Shown: in pieces, positions 33,392 to 42,857 of the stretch
Layout: every line of letters begins with the position of its first letter
Position numbering within the stretch: the first letter of the stretch is position 1
Assembly (NCBI RefSeq): GCF_003751085.1
Contig: NZ_RJJY01000001.1
Location: 2,418,001-2,482,000, forward strand
DNA length: 64,000 nucleotides
Origin: Micromonospora sp. Llam0
Lineage (GTDB): Bacteria; Actinomycetota; Actinomycetes; Mycobacteriales; Micromonosporaceae
Reading direction: 5' to 3'
Made by a program: the position numbers and the translations under genes
The notes under the pieces: model-generated
Told to the model about the DNA's origin: nothing
Seen by the model: only the letters and a program-made list of their open reading frames with translations
Databases searched by the model: none

Positions 33392-36214
33392 ATGGTGCGG
33401 GTACGGGTGCTCGGGGCGCTGGAGCTGTGGAGCGGGGCGGAGCCGGTGTTGCTGGGCTCGCCGAAACAGCGGACGGCTCTGGCGCTGCTGCTGGTGCGGG
33501 CGGGCACCGTAGTCCCCACCGAGGTGCTCGTAGACGAGTTGTGGGAGCAAGCGCCGCCATCCGCGCTGGACAATCTGCGCTCCTACACCGCCAGCCTTCG
33601 CCGCCTGTTGAACGCGGCGGCGGACGCGCCGATTGTGGAAAAGCGCGGCGCCGGCTACATAGCGAAGGTCGATCCGGTTCATTTCGACCTTGCGAGCTTC
33701 GAGGAACTGGCCACCGCAGGGCGGGCCGCGCTTGATCGTGGTGACCTGCGGGCGGCTGCGGGACGGCTACAGGAAGGGCTGGACTTGTGGCGGGGGCCGG
33801 CATTGGCCGACGTGCTGCTCGGCCCGGCGCTGAGCCGATGGCGAGTGGCGGTCCATGAACAGCGGCTGGCCGCGATGGAGGCACACGCCGAGGCGCTGCT
33901 CGGGCTGGGCTCGGTCGACCGGGCTGCGGCGCGGGCCCGCGACCTGCTGGCGGTGGAGCCGCTGCGGGAGCGGGCGCATGCGCTGCTTGTCCAGGCACGC
34001 CATGCGGCCGGGGATGTGGCAGGGGCACTCGCAGCTTTCGACACGGCGCGACGCAGTCTAGTCGAACAGCTGGGGGTGGAGCCTAGCGAGGAGCTACGCC
34101 GGTTGCAGAAAGCGATCCTCAACCGTGAGCGGCCGGCGGTACCCGCAGCATCCTTGCACGTTACCGCGGCCGGAGCACCGCGGCGGGCCGAGTCCGTGGT
34201 TCCGCGGCAGCTACCCGCGGACGTCGCTGGCTTCACCGGTCGCTCCGCGTACCTGGAGCGGCTCGACTCGTTGTCCGCCGCCACGCTACCCGATGCTGGC
34301 AAGCGACCCGCGACGGTGGTGATCTCGGCGATCGCGGGAACGGCGGGCGTAGGCAAGACCGCCCTCTCGGTGCGCTGGGCGCACCGGGTTGCCGACCGGT
34401 TCCCCGACGGGCAGGTGTATGTCAACCTACGCGGGTTCGCCCCCAGCGGAGCGGCCGTGTCACCATCGGACGCCGTACGGACCCTGCTGGAGGCGTTCGA
34501 GGTCGCCCCACAGCGGATTCCTGCCAGCCTGGACGGACAGATCGGGCTGTACCGCAGTCTGCTCGCCGGTAGGCGGGTGCTGATCCTGTTGGACAACGCC
34601 CGCGACGCCGAGCAGGTCCGCCCCCTACTCCCCGGCACACCGGGCTGCCTGGTGCTGGTCACCAGTCGCAGCCAGCTGTCCGGGCTGATCACCCTCGATG
34701 GCGCCCATACGCTCACAGTGGACCTGCTCACCGCCAGCGAGGCATGGGACATGCTCGCCCACCGGGTCGGTCACGACCGGGTCGCTGCCGAGCCCAAGGC
34801 TGTCGAGGACATCATCACCTCCTGCGCGCGGCTGCCCATGGCCCTGGCGATCGTGGCTGCCCGCGCCGCAGCCCACCCCGGCTTCCGCCTCACCGCCATA
34901 GCCGATCAACTGCGCCAGGCACGGGGAGGACTGGACGGATTCGACAACGGGGACCCCGCCAACATGCGGGCCGTATTCTCCTGGTCCTACCACACTCTCA
35001 CCCCAGCGGCGGCCGCACTGTTCAGGCTGCTGGGGCTGCATCCCGGGCTCGATGTCACAGCCCCGGCTGCGGCCAGCCTCGCCGACCTTCCGGCACGCCA
35101 CGTACGCTCGGCGCTGGCCGAACTCGCCCACGCACACCTGCTCACCGAACACGCACCGGGTCGGTACACCTTCCACGACCTGCTGCGCGCCTACGCCGCC
35201 GAACTGGCCGAAGAAGTGGACCCCGACACCACGCGACAGGCTGCGGCGCGCCGAATACTCGACCACTACCTGCACACCGCTCACGGCGCCGACCGGTTGT
35301 TGCGCCCGGACCGCGAGCCCATCGACATCGACCCGCCGGAGCCGGGCGTCACACCCGAGGCCCTCGGGGACCACCGCGCCGCGCTGACCTGGTTCGCCAC
35401 CGAGCACCCCGCGCTACTAGCCGCGATCCACCACGCCGCGCATGCCGGGTTCCATGCCCATGCCTGGCGGCTGGCTTGGACCCTGGAGAGCTTCTTCGAC
35501 TGGCGCGGGCACTGGCACGAACTGGCCGCCACCCAGCGGACCGCGCTGGATGCAGCACAACGCCAAGCCAACCCGGCCGGACAGGCCCACACCCACCGCG
35601 GGCTGGCCCGCGCCCACACCCGGACCGGCCGCTACGATGACGCGCTCACCCACCTGAGGCTCGCCCTCGACCTGTTCATCAAACTCGGTGACCGCGCTGG
35701 CCAGGCCGCCACCCACCGCAGCCTCGGCATGGTCCTCATACGCCAAGGCCGCCACCAGGAAGCGCTCAACCATGACAAACAGGCACTCGACCTCCACCGC
35801 GCCACAGGCGACCTGGCCGGACAGGCGCTGACCTTGAACAATATCGGCCATCATCACAGCCAGATCGGCGACTACCACCAGGCACTCACGTACTGCGAAC
35901 GAGCCCTGACCTTGAGCAGGGAGATCGGTGACCGGGACGCCGAGGCCCGTACCTGGGCCAGTCTCGGCTACGCACACTCGCATCTCGACAATCACACAGA
36001 CGCCGTCGCGTGCAACAAACGAGCCGTCGAGCTGTTCCGAGACATTGGCGACCGGACCACCGAGGCAGAGACCCTCACCAATCTCGGCGACGCGCACCGC
36101 GCCGCAGGTGACACGACCGCTGCCCGCGCAGCCTGGCGGGAAGCCCTGGACATACTCAACGATCTCGGCCACCCCGACGCCACTCACGTCCGCGCCCGAC
36201 TCAACGACCGGTGA
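33392..36214 (+). CDS. AfsR/SARP-type transcriptional regulator (BTAD, NB-ARC, TPR)
   Basis: 940 residues from the ATG at 33392, directly after a run of six G; the next codon is GTG and could also start. Domains: OmpR-like winged helix (VRVLGALELWSG..., about 1-95), BTAD (about 98-245), NB-ARC ATPase (Walker A GTAGVGKTA near 317-325; LLDNARD as Walker B; a later LPMALAIVAARAA) and at least four TPR-like repeats (about 720-930: LGMVLIRQGRHQEALNH, LNNIGHHHSQIGDYHQAL). The family activates antibiotic or exporter genes on binding an unknown signal. The MFS gene 147 bp downstream is a likely target. Confidence 0.92.
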   Translation: MVRVRVLGALELWSGAEPVLLGSPKQRTALALLLVRAGTVVPTEVLVDELWEQAPPSALDNLRSYTASLRRLLNAAADAPIVEKRGAGYIAKVDPVHFDLASFEELATAGRAALDRGDLRAAAGRLQEGLDLWRGPALADVLLGPALSRWRVAVHEQRLAAMEAHAEALLGLGSVDRAAARARDLLAVEPLRERAHALLVQARHAAGDVAGALAAFDTARRSLVEQLGVEPSEELRRLQKAILNRERPAVPAASLHVTAAGAPRRAESVVPRQLPADVAGFTGRSAYLERLDSLSAATLPDAGKRPATVVISAIAGTAGVGKTALSVRWAHRVADRFPDGQVYVNLRGFAPSGAAVSPSDAVRTLLEAFEVAPQRIPASLDGQIGLYRSLLAGRRVLILLDNARDAEQVRPLLPGTPGCLVLVTSRSQLSGLITLDGAHTLTVDLLTASEAWDMLAHRVGHDRVAAEPKAVEDIITSCARLPMALAIVAARAAAHPGFRLTAIADQLRQARGGLDGFDNGDPANMRAVFSWSYHTLTPAAAALFRLLGLHPGLDVTAPAAASLADLPARHVRSALAELAHAHLLTEHAPGRYTFHDLLRAYAAELAEEVDPDTTRQAAARRILDHYLHTAHGADRLLRPDREPIDIDPPEPGVTPEALGDHRAALTWFATEHPALLAAIHHAAHAGFHAHAWRLAWTLESFFDWRGHWHELAATQRTALDAAQRQANPAGQAHTHRGLARAHTRTGRYDDALTHLRLALDLFIKLGDRAGQAATHRSLGMVLIRQGRHQEALNHDKQALDLHRATGDLAGQALTLNNIGHHHSQIGDYHQALTYCERALTLSREIGDRDAEARTWASLGYAHSHLDNHTDAVACNKRAVELFRDIGDRTTEAETLTNLGDAHRAAGDTTAARAAWREALDILNDLGHPDATHVRARLNDR

Positions 36215-36361
36215 ACGTCAGCCGGCGGACGCCCAGCACAAACCTCACTACCGTCTTCGTCGATTACCCCTCGGTTAACGATCAGGGATCACTGACAGAC
36301 ATCGGGTACGGTCGGCTTCGTGACCATGGGGAGGCGCAACGGAACAGGCCAGGAATCCTCC

Positions 36362-37594
36362 ATGCCCGCACACGCCGGGCCGTTCTCGGTAGCTGAGTTC
36401 CGCATCCTGTGGCTGGCGTACGCCCAATCGATCATCGGAGACCAGTTCGCCCGGGTGGCCCTGTCCATCCTCGTGTACACGCGCACCGGCTCACCAGCAT
36501 GGACGGCCGCGACCTACGCGCTGACCTATCTACCAGCTTTGCTCGGCGGCATACTGCTGTCCGGCCTGGCCGATCGGTTTCCCCGTCGCACCGTCATGGT
36601 CAGCGCTGACCTGGTCCGAGCGACGCTGGTCGGCGTGATGGCACTGCCCGGGGTGCCGCTGCCGGTGCTGGCGGGCCTGCTGGTGCTGGTCGAGTTGGCG
36701 GAGGCGCCATTCGGCGCCGCACAAGGGGCGACCCTGCCCTCGGTCCTCGGCGGACACCGCTACGAGCAGGGACAACGCGCCATGCTCATCACCTTCCAAG
36801 CAGGACAATTGGTCGGCTTCGCCGCCGGCGGCGTCCTCATCGCCTGGCTCGGCATCCACCTGTCGCTCGCCGTAAACGCGCTGACGTTCCTCCTCTCAGC
36901 GATCCTGATCTACACCGGGGTTCGGGCTCGTTCCGCGACCGCCCGGTCAGCAGCCACTGCCGCCCGGCACAACGTCGGCTCACAAGTCAGCGCTGGCATT
37001 CGTCTTATCTGGACGGACTCTCGACTGCGCACGCTGGTCGGGCTGGCCTGGCTAGCCGGATTCACGATCGTCCCTGAAGGCCTGGCCGTACCCTTCGCCG
37101 ACCAGGTCGGAGCACAGCCGTCCGCAATCGGGCTGCTCATGGCGGCGAAACCGGCCGGAATCATGCTCGGCGCCTACCTTCTCGGCCGAGCCTGGATCGG
37201 ACAGGCGCGCAGGTTACGCTGGCTCGGCCCGCTAGCGGTTGGCGCGAGCCTGCCTTACGTCTTCTACCTCCTAGGCCCGCCCCTCGGCGCTGCACTGCTG
37301 CTGCTGGCGGTGTCCGGGGCGTGTAGCGCCTACCAGATCACCGCAGGAGCAACCTTCGTCCAGTTGACTCCTGACCACCAGCGCGGCCAAGCACTGGGAC
37401 TCGCCCGTTCCGGGCTGACCGCGGTCCAGGGAATCGGCATCGTCGCTGGCGGCCTGGTCGCACAATGGACCGGGACAGCAGCCGGGACGATCGGCGCAGC
37501 CGGGATCGCAGGAACGCTGTTCGCCCTCATAGCCGCCACCGCTTGGTCACGCGTCAACCCGCAAGGGGTCGCAATGGCCCTCGCACGAACATAG
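36362..37594 (+). CDS. MFS transporter (12-TM exporter)
   Basis: 410 residues from the ATG at 36362 (MPAHAGPFSVAEFRILW); 36320 is an alternative. It has twelve hydrophobic segments and the MFS motif A-like loop GLADRFPRRTVMVSADLVR between TM2 and TM3. The pattern (IGDQFARVALSILVY, LTYLPALLGGILLSGLADR) is that of the MFS_3/enterobactin-exporter-like group common in actinobacteria. Substrate unknown; probably efflux. It lies behind the AfsR-type regulator on the same strand. Confidence 0.85.
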   Translation: MPAHAGPFSVAEFRILWLAYAQSIIGDQFARVALSILVYTRTGSPAWTAATYALTYLPALLGGILLSGLADRFPRRTVMVSADLVRATLVGVMALPGVPLPVLAGLLVLVELAEAPFGAAQGATLPSVLGGHRYEQGQRAMLITFQAGQLVGFAAGGVLIAWLGIHLSLAVNALTFLLSAILIYTGVRARSATARSAATAARHNVGSQVSAGIRLIWTDSRLRTLVGLAWLAGFTIVPEGLAVPFADQVGAQPSAIGLLMAAKPAGIMLGAYLLGRAWIGQARRLRWLGPLAVGASLPYVFYLLGPPLGAALLLLAVSGACSAYQITAGATFVQLTPDHQRGQALGLARSGLTAVQGIGIVAGGLVAQWTGTAAGTIGAAGIAGTLFALIAATAWSRVNPQGVAMALART

Positions 37595-37601
37595 GGGGCC
37601 A

Positions 37602-38240
37602 TCATCTGACAAGGGTCATCACCAGCCGTCGCCGCGCATCGAACTCACCTCCCGGGCCCAGCGAGAACAAGCAAAACGTCCCCACATCATCCCGCAACAT
37701 CGCATCCCCCGCGATCGGCCGGACCGGCGCGATCGCCGGACGGCCGGCTACGGTGGGCGACCGGAACCGACTACAGCATGACGGTGCGGCGGCCGTTGGC
37801 CCGTACGGAGAAAACGCGCGGGCGCGGTGCGGGCTAATGCGAGTGCGGTCAGGTGGCACCTCGCTCCAGTCTCGGTCGAAGTCGAAGGCGATCGCCACGG
37901 CGGCTGGAGCCAGGTCCGGGCCGATGGCGTGCCGGTTGCCGCTACCGTGGGGTTGGCTGCGGTCAAGCCAGTCGACGAAGGACCGCTCGCGGTGACCAAT
38001 GCCGATCATGATGGCGCCGTGCCGGCCGGGTCGGTAGATCTGGACCGCGTAGGGCAGGTCCTCGGCAGCCGCTTGCGCGTGGACACGGTCGAGGACCAGG
38101 TCGAGCTCCTCGACGGTTGACACCGCGACCTCGTTGCCGCAGTGTGACTCCGCCGCGGAAGGGCCGTCCCAGGCCACGGTGTAGCCCGGCGCCGTCAAAC
38201 GCACTAGCCGGGCCCGGGAGGCCGTCGTCGACGTCACCAC
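37602..38240 (-). pseudogene. Imm1-like immunity protein, probably frameshifted
   Basis: From a GTG at 38240 the frame encodes a family-like N-terminus: VSTVEELDLVLDRVHAQ, then GAIMIGIGHRERSFVDWL and AIAFDFDRDWSEVPPDRTRI, a pattern I associate with Imm1-type immunity proteins. At about 37820 the expected C-terminal ARFLRTGQRPP continues in another minus-strand frame, which ends at 37748. The original frame instead gives an unrelated Cys/Pro/Arg tail to 37602. This indicates a +1/-2 frameshift: a damaged gene or a sequencing error. No matching toxin gene is nearby. It converges with the MFS gene, 7 bp apart. Confidence 0.5.
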
Positions 38241-38626
38241 CGACCACGCGCTAGCTGCGATCTACGGCCGGGGCGGTCGCCGGCAAGACCGTGCCTGGTT
38301 ACCGACACCAGTTCCGGCCTGCTCATTGACTCGCCACCACCGGCCTGCCGGTGGCGACCGAGACCAACCCGCTCCCCGCCTCGTCCGAGCCGGAGGCCGG
38401 TGACGGCGAGGAGCCGCCCGAATCGACCGAGTGGTTCGGTGACGACCTCACCCTGCCGGACACCGGTGCCACGGTCGTCCAGCCGCCCGACAGCATCGGC
38501 GGTGCCGTGGGCGATGGCATGGGCGATGAGGTCGTCGCGGCGCATCGGCCCGGGTAGGCGGGTGGTGGTGTCTCAGGTCGGTTCGTCAGTGGTCGGCCGG
38601 CTCGTTCATCCCGTGGCGCACGATGA
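38241..38626. other. Possible gene debris
   Basis: A plus-strand frame 38330-38557 has almost only G/C at third positions and encodes an acidic Pro-rich peptide (SSEPEAGDGEEPPESTEWF). It has no upstream body and no ribosome site, so I read it as the tail of a decayed gene. Confidence 0.3.
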
Positions 38627-38908
38627 TCACGGCGGCCAGGATGAGGACGGCGGTGGTGAGGAGCCGGCGGCCCGGTATTTGGCGTAGGCCCAGGTCACGG
38701 TGTTGCCGGCGTGGAGGATGGCGAGGGAGATCAGGATGATGCCGACCGCGACGCCGGCGCTCTCGGTCATCGGTCGGTCGTCCAGGGGGGTCGCGGAGAC
38801 CGTGACGGTGTACGCGTCGGCGATCAGCGGAAGCCCCACCGCGACGACAACGGCGGCGCGGACGATGACGGTGCGGTCCGGCGGGGCCGGCACCATGGTG
38901 GTGGTCAT
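38627..38908 (-). CDS. Small two-helix membrane protein
   Basis: 93 residues: two hydrophobic helices (VIVRAAVVVAVGLPLIADAYT and AGVAVGIILISLAILHAGNTV), a short loop between them and a Pro/Ser-rich tail. It is translationally coupled to the 35-residue gene before it by a 4-bp ATGA overlap. Such pairs occur near conjugative elements of actinobacteria (Spd-like spread proteins), but no transfer gene is present, so the role is open. Confidence 0.5.
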   Translation of the reverse strand: MTTTMVPAPPDRTVIVRAAVVVAVGLPLIADAYTVTVSATPLDDRPMTESAGVAVGIILISLAILHAGNTVTWAYAKYRAAGSSPPPSSSWPP

Positions 38909-39012
38909 GCTGGGGTCACCGCCGTCGGGCCGGTGGTCCGGCTGCGGACGACCAGGAGGGTGAGTAGGGCACCGAACAGTGCGAACGGCGCCAGCGTCGC
39001 TCGGGAAATCAT
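38905..39012 (-). CDS. 35-residue membrane micro-protein
   Basis: MISRATLAPFALFGALLTLLVV followed by RSRTTGPTAVTPA: one transmembrane helix with a short polar tail. GGGAGG ends 2 bases before the ATG at 39012, an unusually close but strong site. The stop overlaps the start of the next membrane gene. Confidence 0.45.
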   Translation of the reverse strand: MISRATLAPFALFGALLTLLVVRSRTTGPTAVTPA

Positions 39013-39636
39013 CGCCTCCCGGCCCTGATCCACCAGGTTTCGAGCCGGTAACCCATTAAGGGACGTAATGACGCCGGTTCCTCGCGTACTCCTCTTCGTC
39101 TCGCTCGCCGGACCCGCACCATCTGGCAGTGCTGGCACGTCCCGGCTTTGTCAGGGCCGCTTCCACCCGCTCCGGCACCACCCGGACCAGGCTGCCCTCG
39201 CCTACGCCCACCTGCTGCGACAGGAAGACGGTGACGGTCTTTCACCTCCACTCGAACAACAGCGCCTCACGGCGCACCGGATCAGAAGGTTAGGGTTAGA
39301 GTCCCTTCGGGCGCGCAAGATCAACAGGGGTCTGACCTACCAAAACGGCAGTCAGACCCCTTCGCCTTTCCATCCCTTGTGGTCGATTGGGTGCTCCGTG
39401 GGTGCTCGTGCGACGAGCATCCCTCACGTCCCGCCCGGTCCGGCCACAGGCGGTCCCGTCCGGCCGGGTTTTGATCATGGCGGGTGGCCGTCGGGGTCCG
39501 GAAACCGGGGCGGTGTTTCCAGGGCCCGGCGTGGTTCCCATTCACCCGTCTGCGCGCCGGCCGGTTACGGTGGTTTCGCTCTGCGTCGAACGGTTATCGT
39601 GCCCTTCCAACGTGTGGTGGAGAGTCGGGGACTTTC
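39013..39636. other. Intergenic with an 11-bp inverted repeat
   Basis: No gene recognised in about 620 bp. A perfect 11-bp inverted repeat (AGGGGTCTGAC at 39326-39336 and its complement at 39351-39361, 14-base loop) is followed by TCGCCTTTCC. It may be a terminator, or an operator of the regulator gene that starts at 39637. Confidence 0.4.
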
Positions 39637-40971
39637 GTGATCGATCCGCGGCAGGTCCAGGACGGCAAACGAGAGCTCGGTGCCGCGCTCGCGCACCGTC
39701 GAAGGTCGCGTGGTCTGACACAGGCCGATGTCGCCGGGCGGGTGTACAGCACCCGCAGCACCATCGCCGGAGTCGAACGGGGCCAGCAGATAGCCGATCG
39801 GATCTTCTGGCAGCGGTGCGATCAATCCCTGGACGCCGGCGGCGCACTACTCGCCGGCTACGACGCCTACGTGAGACTGAAGCAGCGGTTCGACCACGAA
39901 AGGGCCAAGGCGAGGCAGCTTGCCCGTTGGGGCGAGACCGATGCCGGTGTACCGCCGGCACCCGACGCCCTCCAGACGCCAGGGCAGGCGTCAACGAGCG
40001 GCCTACTGGCCGCGGCCCGGCCGGTGGCGGTGTCCGCCCTCGATCCGGCTCCCGGCCCGGCGGGTGTCGATCCCGCCCTGGCGCTGCACTGGAGCGAACT
40101 GCTACGGCTCCTGGCCGCCTCGCACAACGTCTTCGGCTCACGCCAGGTGTACGGCGCTGTCTGCCGAGAGCTGGCCATCGTCCGCCGCTACCGCCACGAG
40201 GCCCCGGACGACCTCACACCACGTCTCCTCGCGGTGGAGGCACGATGGGCGGAGTTCGCGTCCTGGACCGCCGACAACCTCGCCGACGTCAACGCCGCCA
40301 CCCACTGGCTCAACCACGCACTCACCCTGGCACACCGGGCGGGTGACAAACGGATGGCCGCCTACGTCATCATGCGCCAAGCGCAGCAGGCCGTCGACCG
40401 CCTCGACGGCACCCACGCGACGGGACTCGCCGAAACCGCCGAGACACTCGTGCCACTCACCGACCGCGACCGCGCCCTGTGCCTGATCCGCCAGGCCCAG
40501 GGACATGCCATCCGCAACGACCAACCGCGGTCTCTCACCGCGATCAAGGCCGCACACCAACTCGTCGACCGGTCAACGGGCCACACCGCCGATGACCCGG
40601 ACACCATCGGCCGCCACTGCACCCACGCCTACCTCCGCGCCCACGAGGGCTACTGCCTACTCCAACTCGGCCACGCCGCCGCAGCGACCGACACCCTGGA
40701 AACCGTCCTGACCGACTGGCCCGGCGACTACCGACAGGACGAAGCGCTCACCCGGAGCTGGCTCGCCCGGTCCTACGCCGCGACGAACCGGCTGGCCGAA
40801 GCCGGTGCTGAAGGCAGCCGCGCGCTGACTTTGGCCGCTGCGACCTCGGCGGCCAGGGCGATGACCTCCCTCAGTCACCTCCACGGTCGGCTCGCGGGGA
40901 CGTCGGGACCTACCGAGGCCATCGAATTCCGCAACGCCTTCTCCCTCGTCGCGTCAACGACCAGACTGTGA
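39637..40971 (+). CDS. XRE-family regulator with TPR-like C-terminus
   Basis: 444 residues from the GTG at 39637 with GGGGA upstream. The helix-turn-helix is at about 10-65 (ALAHRRRSRGLTQADVAGRV, STRSTIAGVERGQQ). It is followed by DRIFWQRCDQSLDAGGALLAGYDAY, a conserved extension in actinobacterial XRE regulators, then helical repeats to the end (AAYVIMRQAQQAVDRLDG, YLRAHEGYCLLQLGHAAAATD). Its stop overlaps the start of the creatininase gene by 4 bp. The first 110 residues are clearly paralogous to the regulator of the lanthipeptide cluster at 53850-55439. Confidence 0.85.
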   Translation: MIDPRQVQDGKRELGAALAHRRRSRGLTQADVAGRVYSTRSTIAGVERGQQIADRIFWQRCDQSLDAGGALLAGYDAYVRLKQRFDHERAKARQLARWGETDAGVPPAPDALQTPGQASTSGLLAAARPVAVSALDPAPGPAGVDPALALHWSELLRLLAASHNVFGSRQVYGAVCRELAIVRRYRHEAPDDLTPRLLAVEARWAEFASWTADNLADVNAATHWLNHALTLAHRAGDKRMAAYVIMRQAQQAVDRLDGTHATGLAETAETLVPLTDRDRALCLIRQAQGHAIRNDQPRSLTAIKAAHQLVDRSTGHTADDPDTIGRHCTHAYLRAHEGYCLLQLGHAAAATDTLETVLTDWPGDYRQDEALTRSWLARSYAATNRLAEAGAEGSRALTLAAATSAARAMTSLSHLHGRLAGTSGPTEAIEFRNAFSLVASTTRL

Positions 40972-41717
40972 TCATGGACCTGATCTCCACCGCGACCACC
41001 ACAGACGAGGCACACCGCGCCGCCGACGTCGCCGTCCTCCCGGTGGGCAGCTTCGAACAACACGGCACCCACCTCCCGCTGGCCACCGACACCATCGTGG
41101 CCTGCGCCATCGCGAAAGCCGCCGCGACCGCCTACGACCTGATGCTGCTGCCCCCGGTGACCATCAGCTGCTCCCAGGAACACACCGGATGGCCCGGCAC
41201 CGTCAGCATCCGCTCCTCCACCCTGACCCACATCATCACCGACATCGCCCAGTCACTAGAGCAGGCCGGCGTCAACCGGCTGATCGTCGTCAACGGCCAC
41301 GGCGGCAACTACGTGCTGTCCAACATCGTCCAGGAAGCCAACACCAACCGACGGCGCATGGCCCTCTACCCGAGACGACCAGACTGGGAAACCGCCCGCC
41401 AACACGCCGGCCTCGACAGCACCAGCCACGACGACATGCACGCCGGCGAGATCGAAACCTCCCTGCTCCTACACCTGTGCCCTGAACTCGTCCGCCCCGG
41501 CTACCAGACCGCCGACCACCTCACCGAACGACCCGACCTCCTCGTACTCGGCATGCGCGGCTACACCCACACCGGCGTCATCGGCGCACCATCCACCGCC
41601 ACCGCCACCAAAGGCAAAGCAGTCCTCGACAGCCTGACCACCACCTTCGCCACCAGTCTCACCGCACTCAACAGCACACCCAACCCTGACCAACCACGCC
41701 CGCAGCCGTCAGCTTGA
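40968..41717 (+). CDS. Creatininase/MftE-family metallohydrolase
   Basis: 249 residues from the GTG at 40968, which overlaps the regulator stop (GTGA). Metal ligands are visible: VLPVGSFEQHGTHLPLATDT (Glu, His, Asp), VNGHGGN, and DDMHAGEIETS with His and Glu. The family includes creatininases, formamide hydrolases and MftE-like peptidases that trim RiPP precursors. The paralogous regulators in this window suggest a link to peptide natural products, but there is no mycofactocin gene nearby. Cytoplasmic, probably Zn/Mn-dependent. Confidence 0.85.
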   Translation: MIMDLISTATTTDEAHRAADVAVLPVGSFEQHGTHLPLATDTIVACAIAKAAATAYDLMLLPPVTISCSQEHTGWPGTVSIRSSTLTHIITDIAQSLEQAGVNRLIVVNGHGGNYVLSNIVQEANTNRRRMALYPRRPDWETARQHAGLDSTSHDDMHAGEIETSLLLHLCPELVRPGYQTADHLTERPDLLVLGMRGYTHTGVIGAPSTATATKGKAVLDSLTTTFATSLTALNSTPNPDQPRPQPSA

Positions 41718-41924
41718 CCTCCCCCAACACCTCAACGACCGACGTGCGCTCCAGCGCAGAACCGACCACACAACGATCGGCTGCAGAGACGGGCTCCTGA
41801 AGTGCAGCAAGATCACCAGATCACCGTGCACAACGATCAACTATCCGCCGACGCGCTCAGCGTCCGGATCTGCCGAGTTGAGTGCGTCGCGATGCGCAGC
41901 AAGGGTTTTACGCGGGAAGATGAA

Positions 41925-42857
41925 TCACTCGAGACTGAATGCCCACTCGTCCCAGCGCCAAGGACGGTTATCGAGGAAATTGTCCGATCGCTCGCGTGCG
42001 GCCGCCTCCGTCTCTGACGTCAGTCCAGTCGGGTCCAGATTCGCCGCTCCTCCGAAAGACCTCGACAGCATGCGGGCCAACCTGAAATACTCGGCGAACG
42101 GCCGGACGTGCGCATCTTCCCAGCCAAGTCGGATCAAAAGATAGGCCAGTAGTGAGCCGATTGAGGGCGATCCCGTACAAGCAAAGTAGTTTCCAACCAG
42201 ACATAACAGCTGGTCGGGCGAGTCGCCCGGCAGATTGGTAAGCTTCTTGAATTCAACAGATTTCAATGCAATGCACGTATCCGCTACGCAGACGAGATCG
42301 ATATTTTCGCGTGGATGGGCTACGTTCTTCATCTCGCCCCGATGAACGTACTCCTGAATCTTTTCTACGGCGGTCTGTGCCGTTGACCAGCTGTGCGAGT
42401 GCGCGAGGATTCCGTATACGATTGGACCGACCAACTCCCGATACGGGCTGCCCGTTCGAGGCGCGGCCATTCGGGCGATTTCGGCGGCGGTTCGGGTAGC
42501 CTCAGTGATATGCGCGCTAGACAGAGTTAGCTTGCATTCGAATGCTGCAGCCACACCCGATGTGACATAGAGTTTCTTGTCGAGGAGCTTCTTCGGATAT
42601 CCCGGTCGGAGCACAACAACATCAACCTGTCGGCTGGCGACGCCATCATGAGCTAAGATTCGGCCCTTTGTGCGGACCTCATAACTGGCTGGCAACCATT
42701 CCTTGAGCAGTTGCGCCCAGTTCTCTTCCCCCTGGTCGCCGGCCGTGCCGGGATCTTCTAGGGCTCGGGACCTGATCCTCTCGTACTCGCTGGCCATCTC
42801 GTTGGTGGTCTGAGTGACCCAGGTGCTCAACTCGTGCGTACGGCCCGGCTCGTCCAT
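41925..42857 (-). CDS. DUF6602-like PD-(D/E)xK nuclease-like protein
   Basis: 310 residues. GEENWAQLLKEWLPASYEV, then TKGRILAHDGVASRQVDVVVL (D79) and GVAAAFECKLTL (E107-x-K109) form a PD-(D/E)xK-type core. I associate this layout with DUF6602 proteins. The second half is helical (FACTGSPSIGSLLAYLLIRLGW, FAEYFRLARML). Codon third positions are less G/C-biased than in neighbouring genes, for example many AT-rich codons at 42060-42310, which suggests recent transfer. It is divergent from the diadenylate cyclase gene. A nuclease or defence role is inferred. Confidence 0.65.
   Translation of the reverse strand: MDEPGRTHELSTWVTQTTNEMASEYERIRSRALEDPGTAGDQGEENWAQLLKEWLPASYEVRTKGRILAHDGVASRQVDVVVLRPGYPKKLLDKKLYVTSGVAAAFECKLTLSSAHITEATRTAAEIARMAAPRTGSPYRELVGPIVYGILAHSHSWSTAQTAVEKIQEYVHRGEMKNVAHPRENIDLVCVADTCIALKSVEFKKLTNLPGDSPDQLLCLVGNYFACTGSPSIGSLLAYLLIRLGWEDAHVRPFAEYFRLARMLSRSFGGAANLDPTGLTSETEAAARERSDNFLDNRPWRWDEWAFSLE

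Noticed and set aside
41802..42017. 71-codon plus-strand frame before the DUF6602-like gene
   Set aside because: It overlaps the minus-strand gene end and has no ribosome site or domain.
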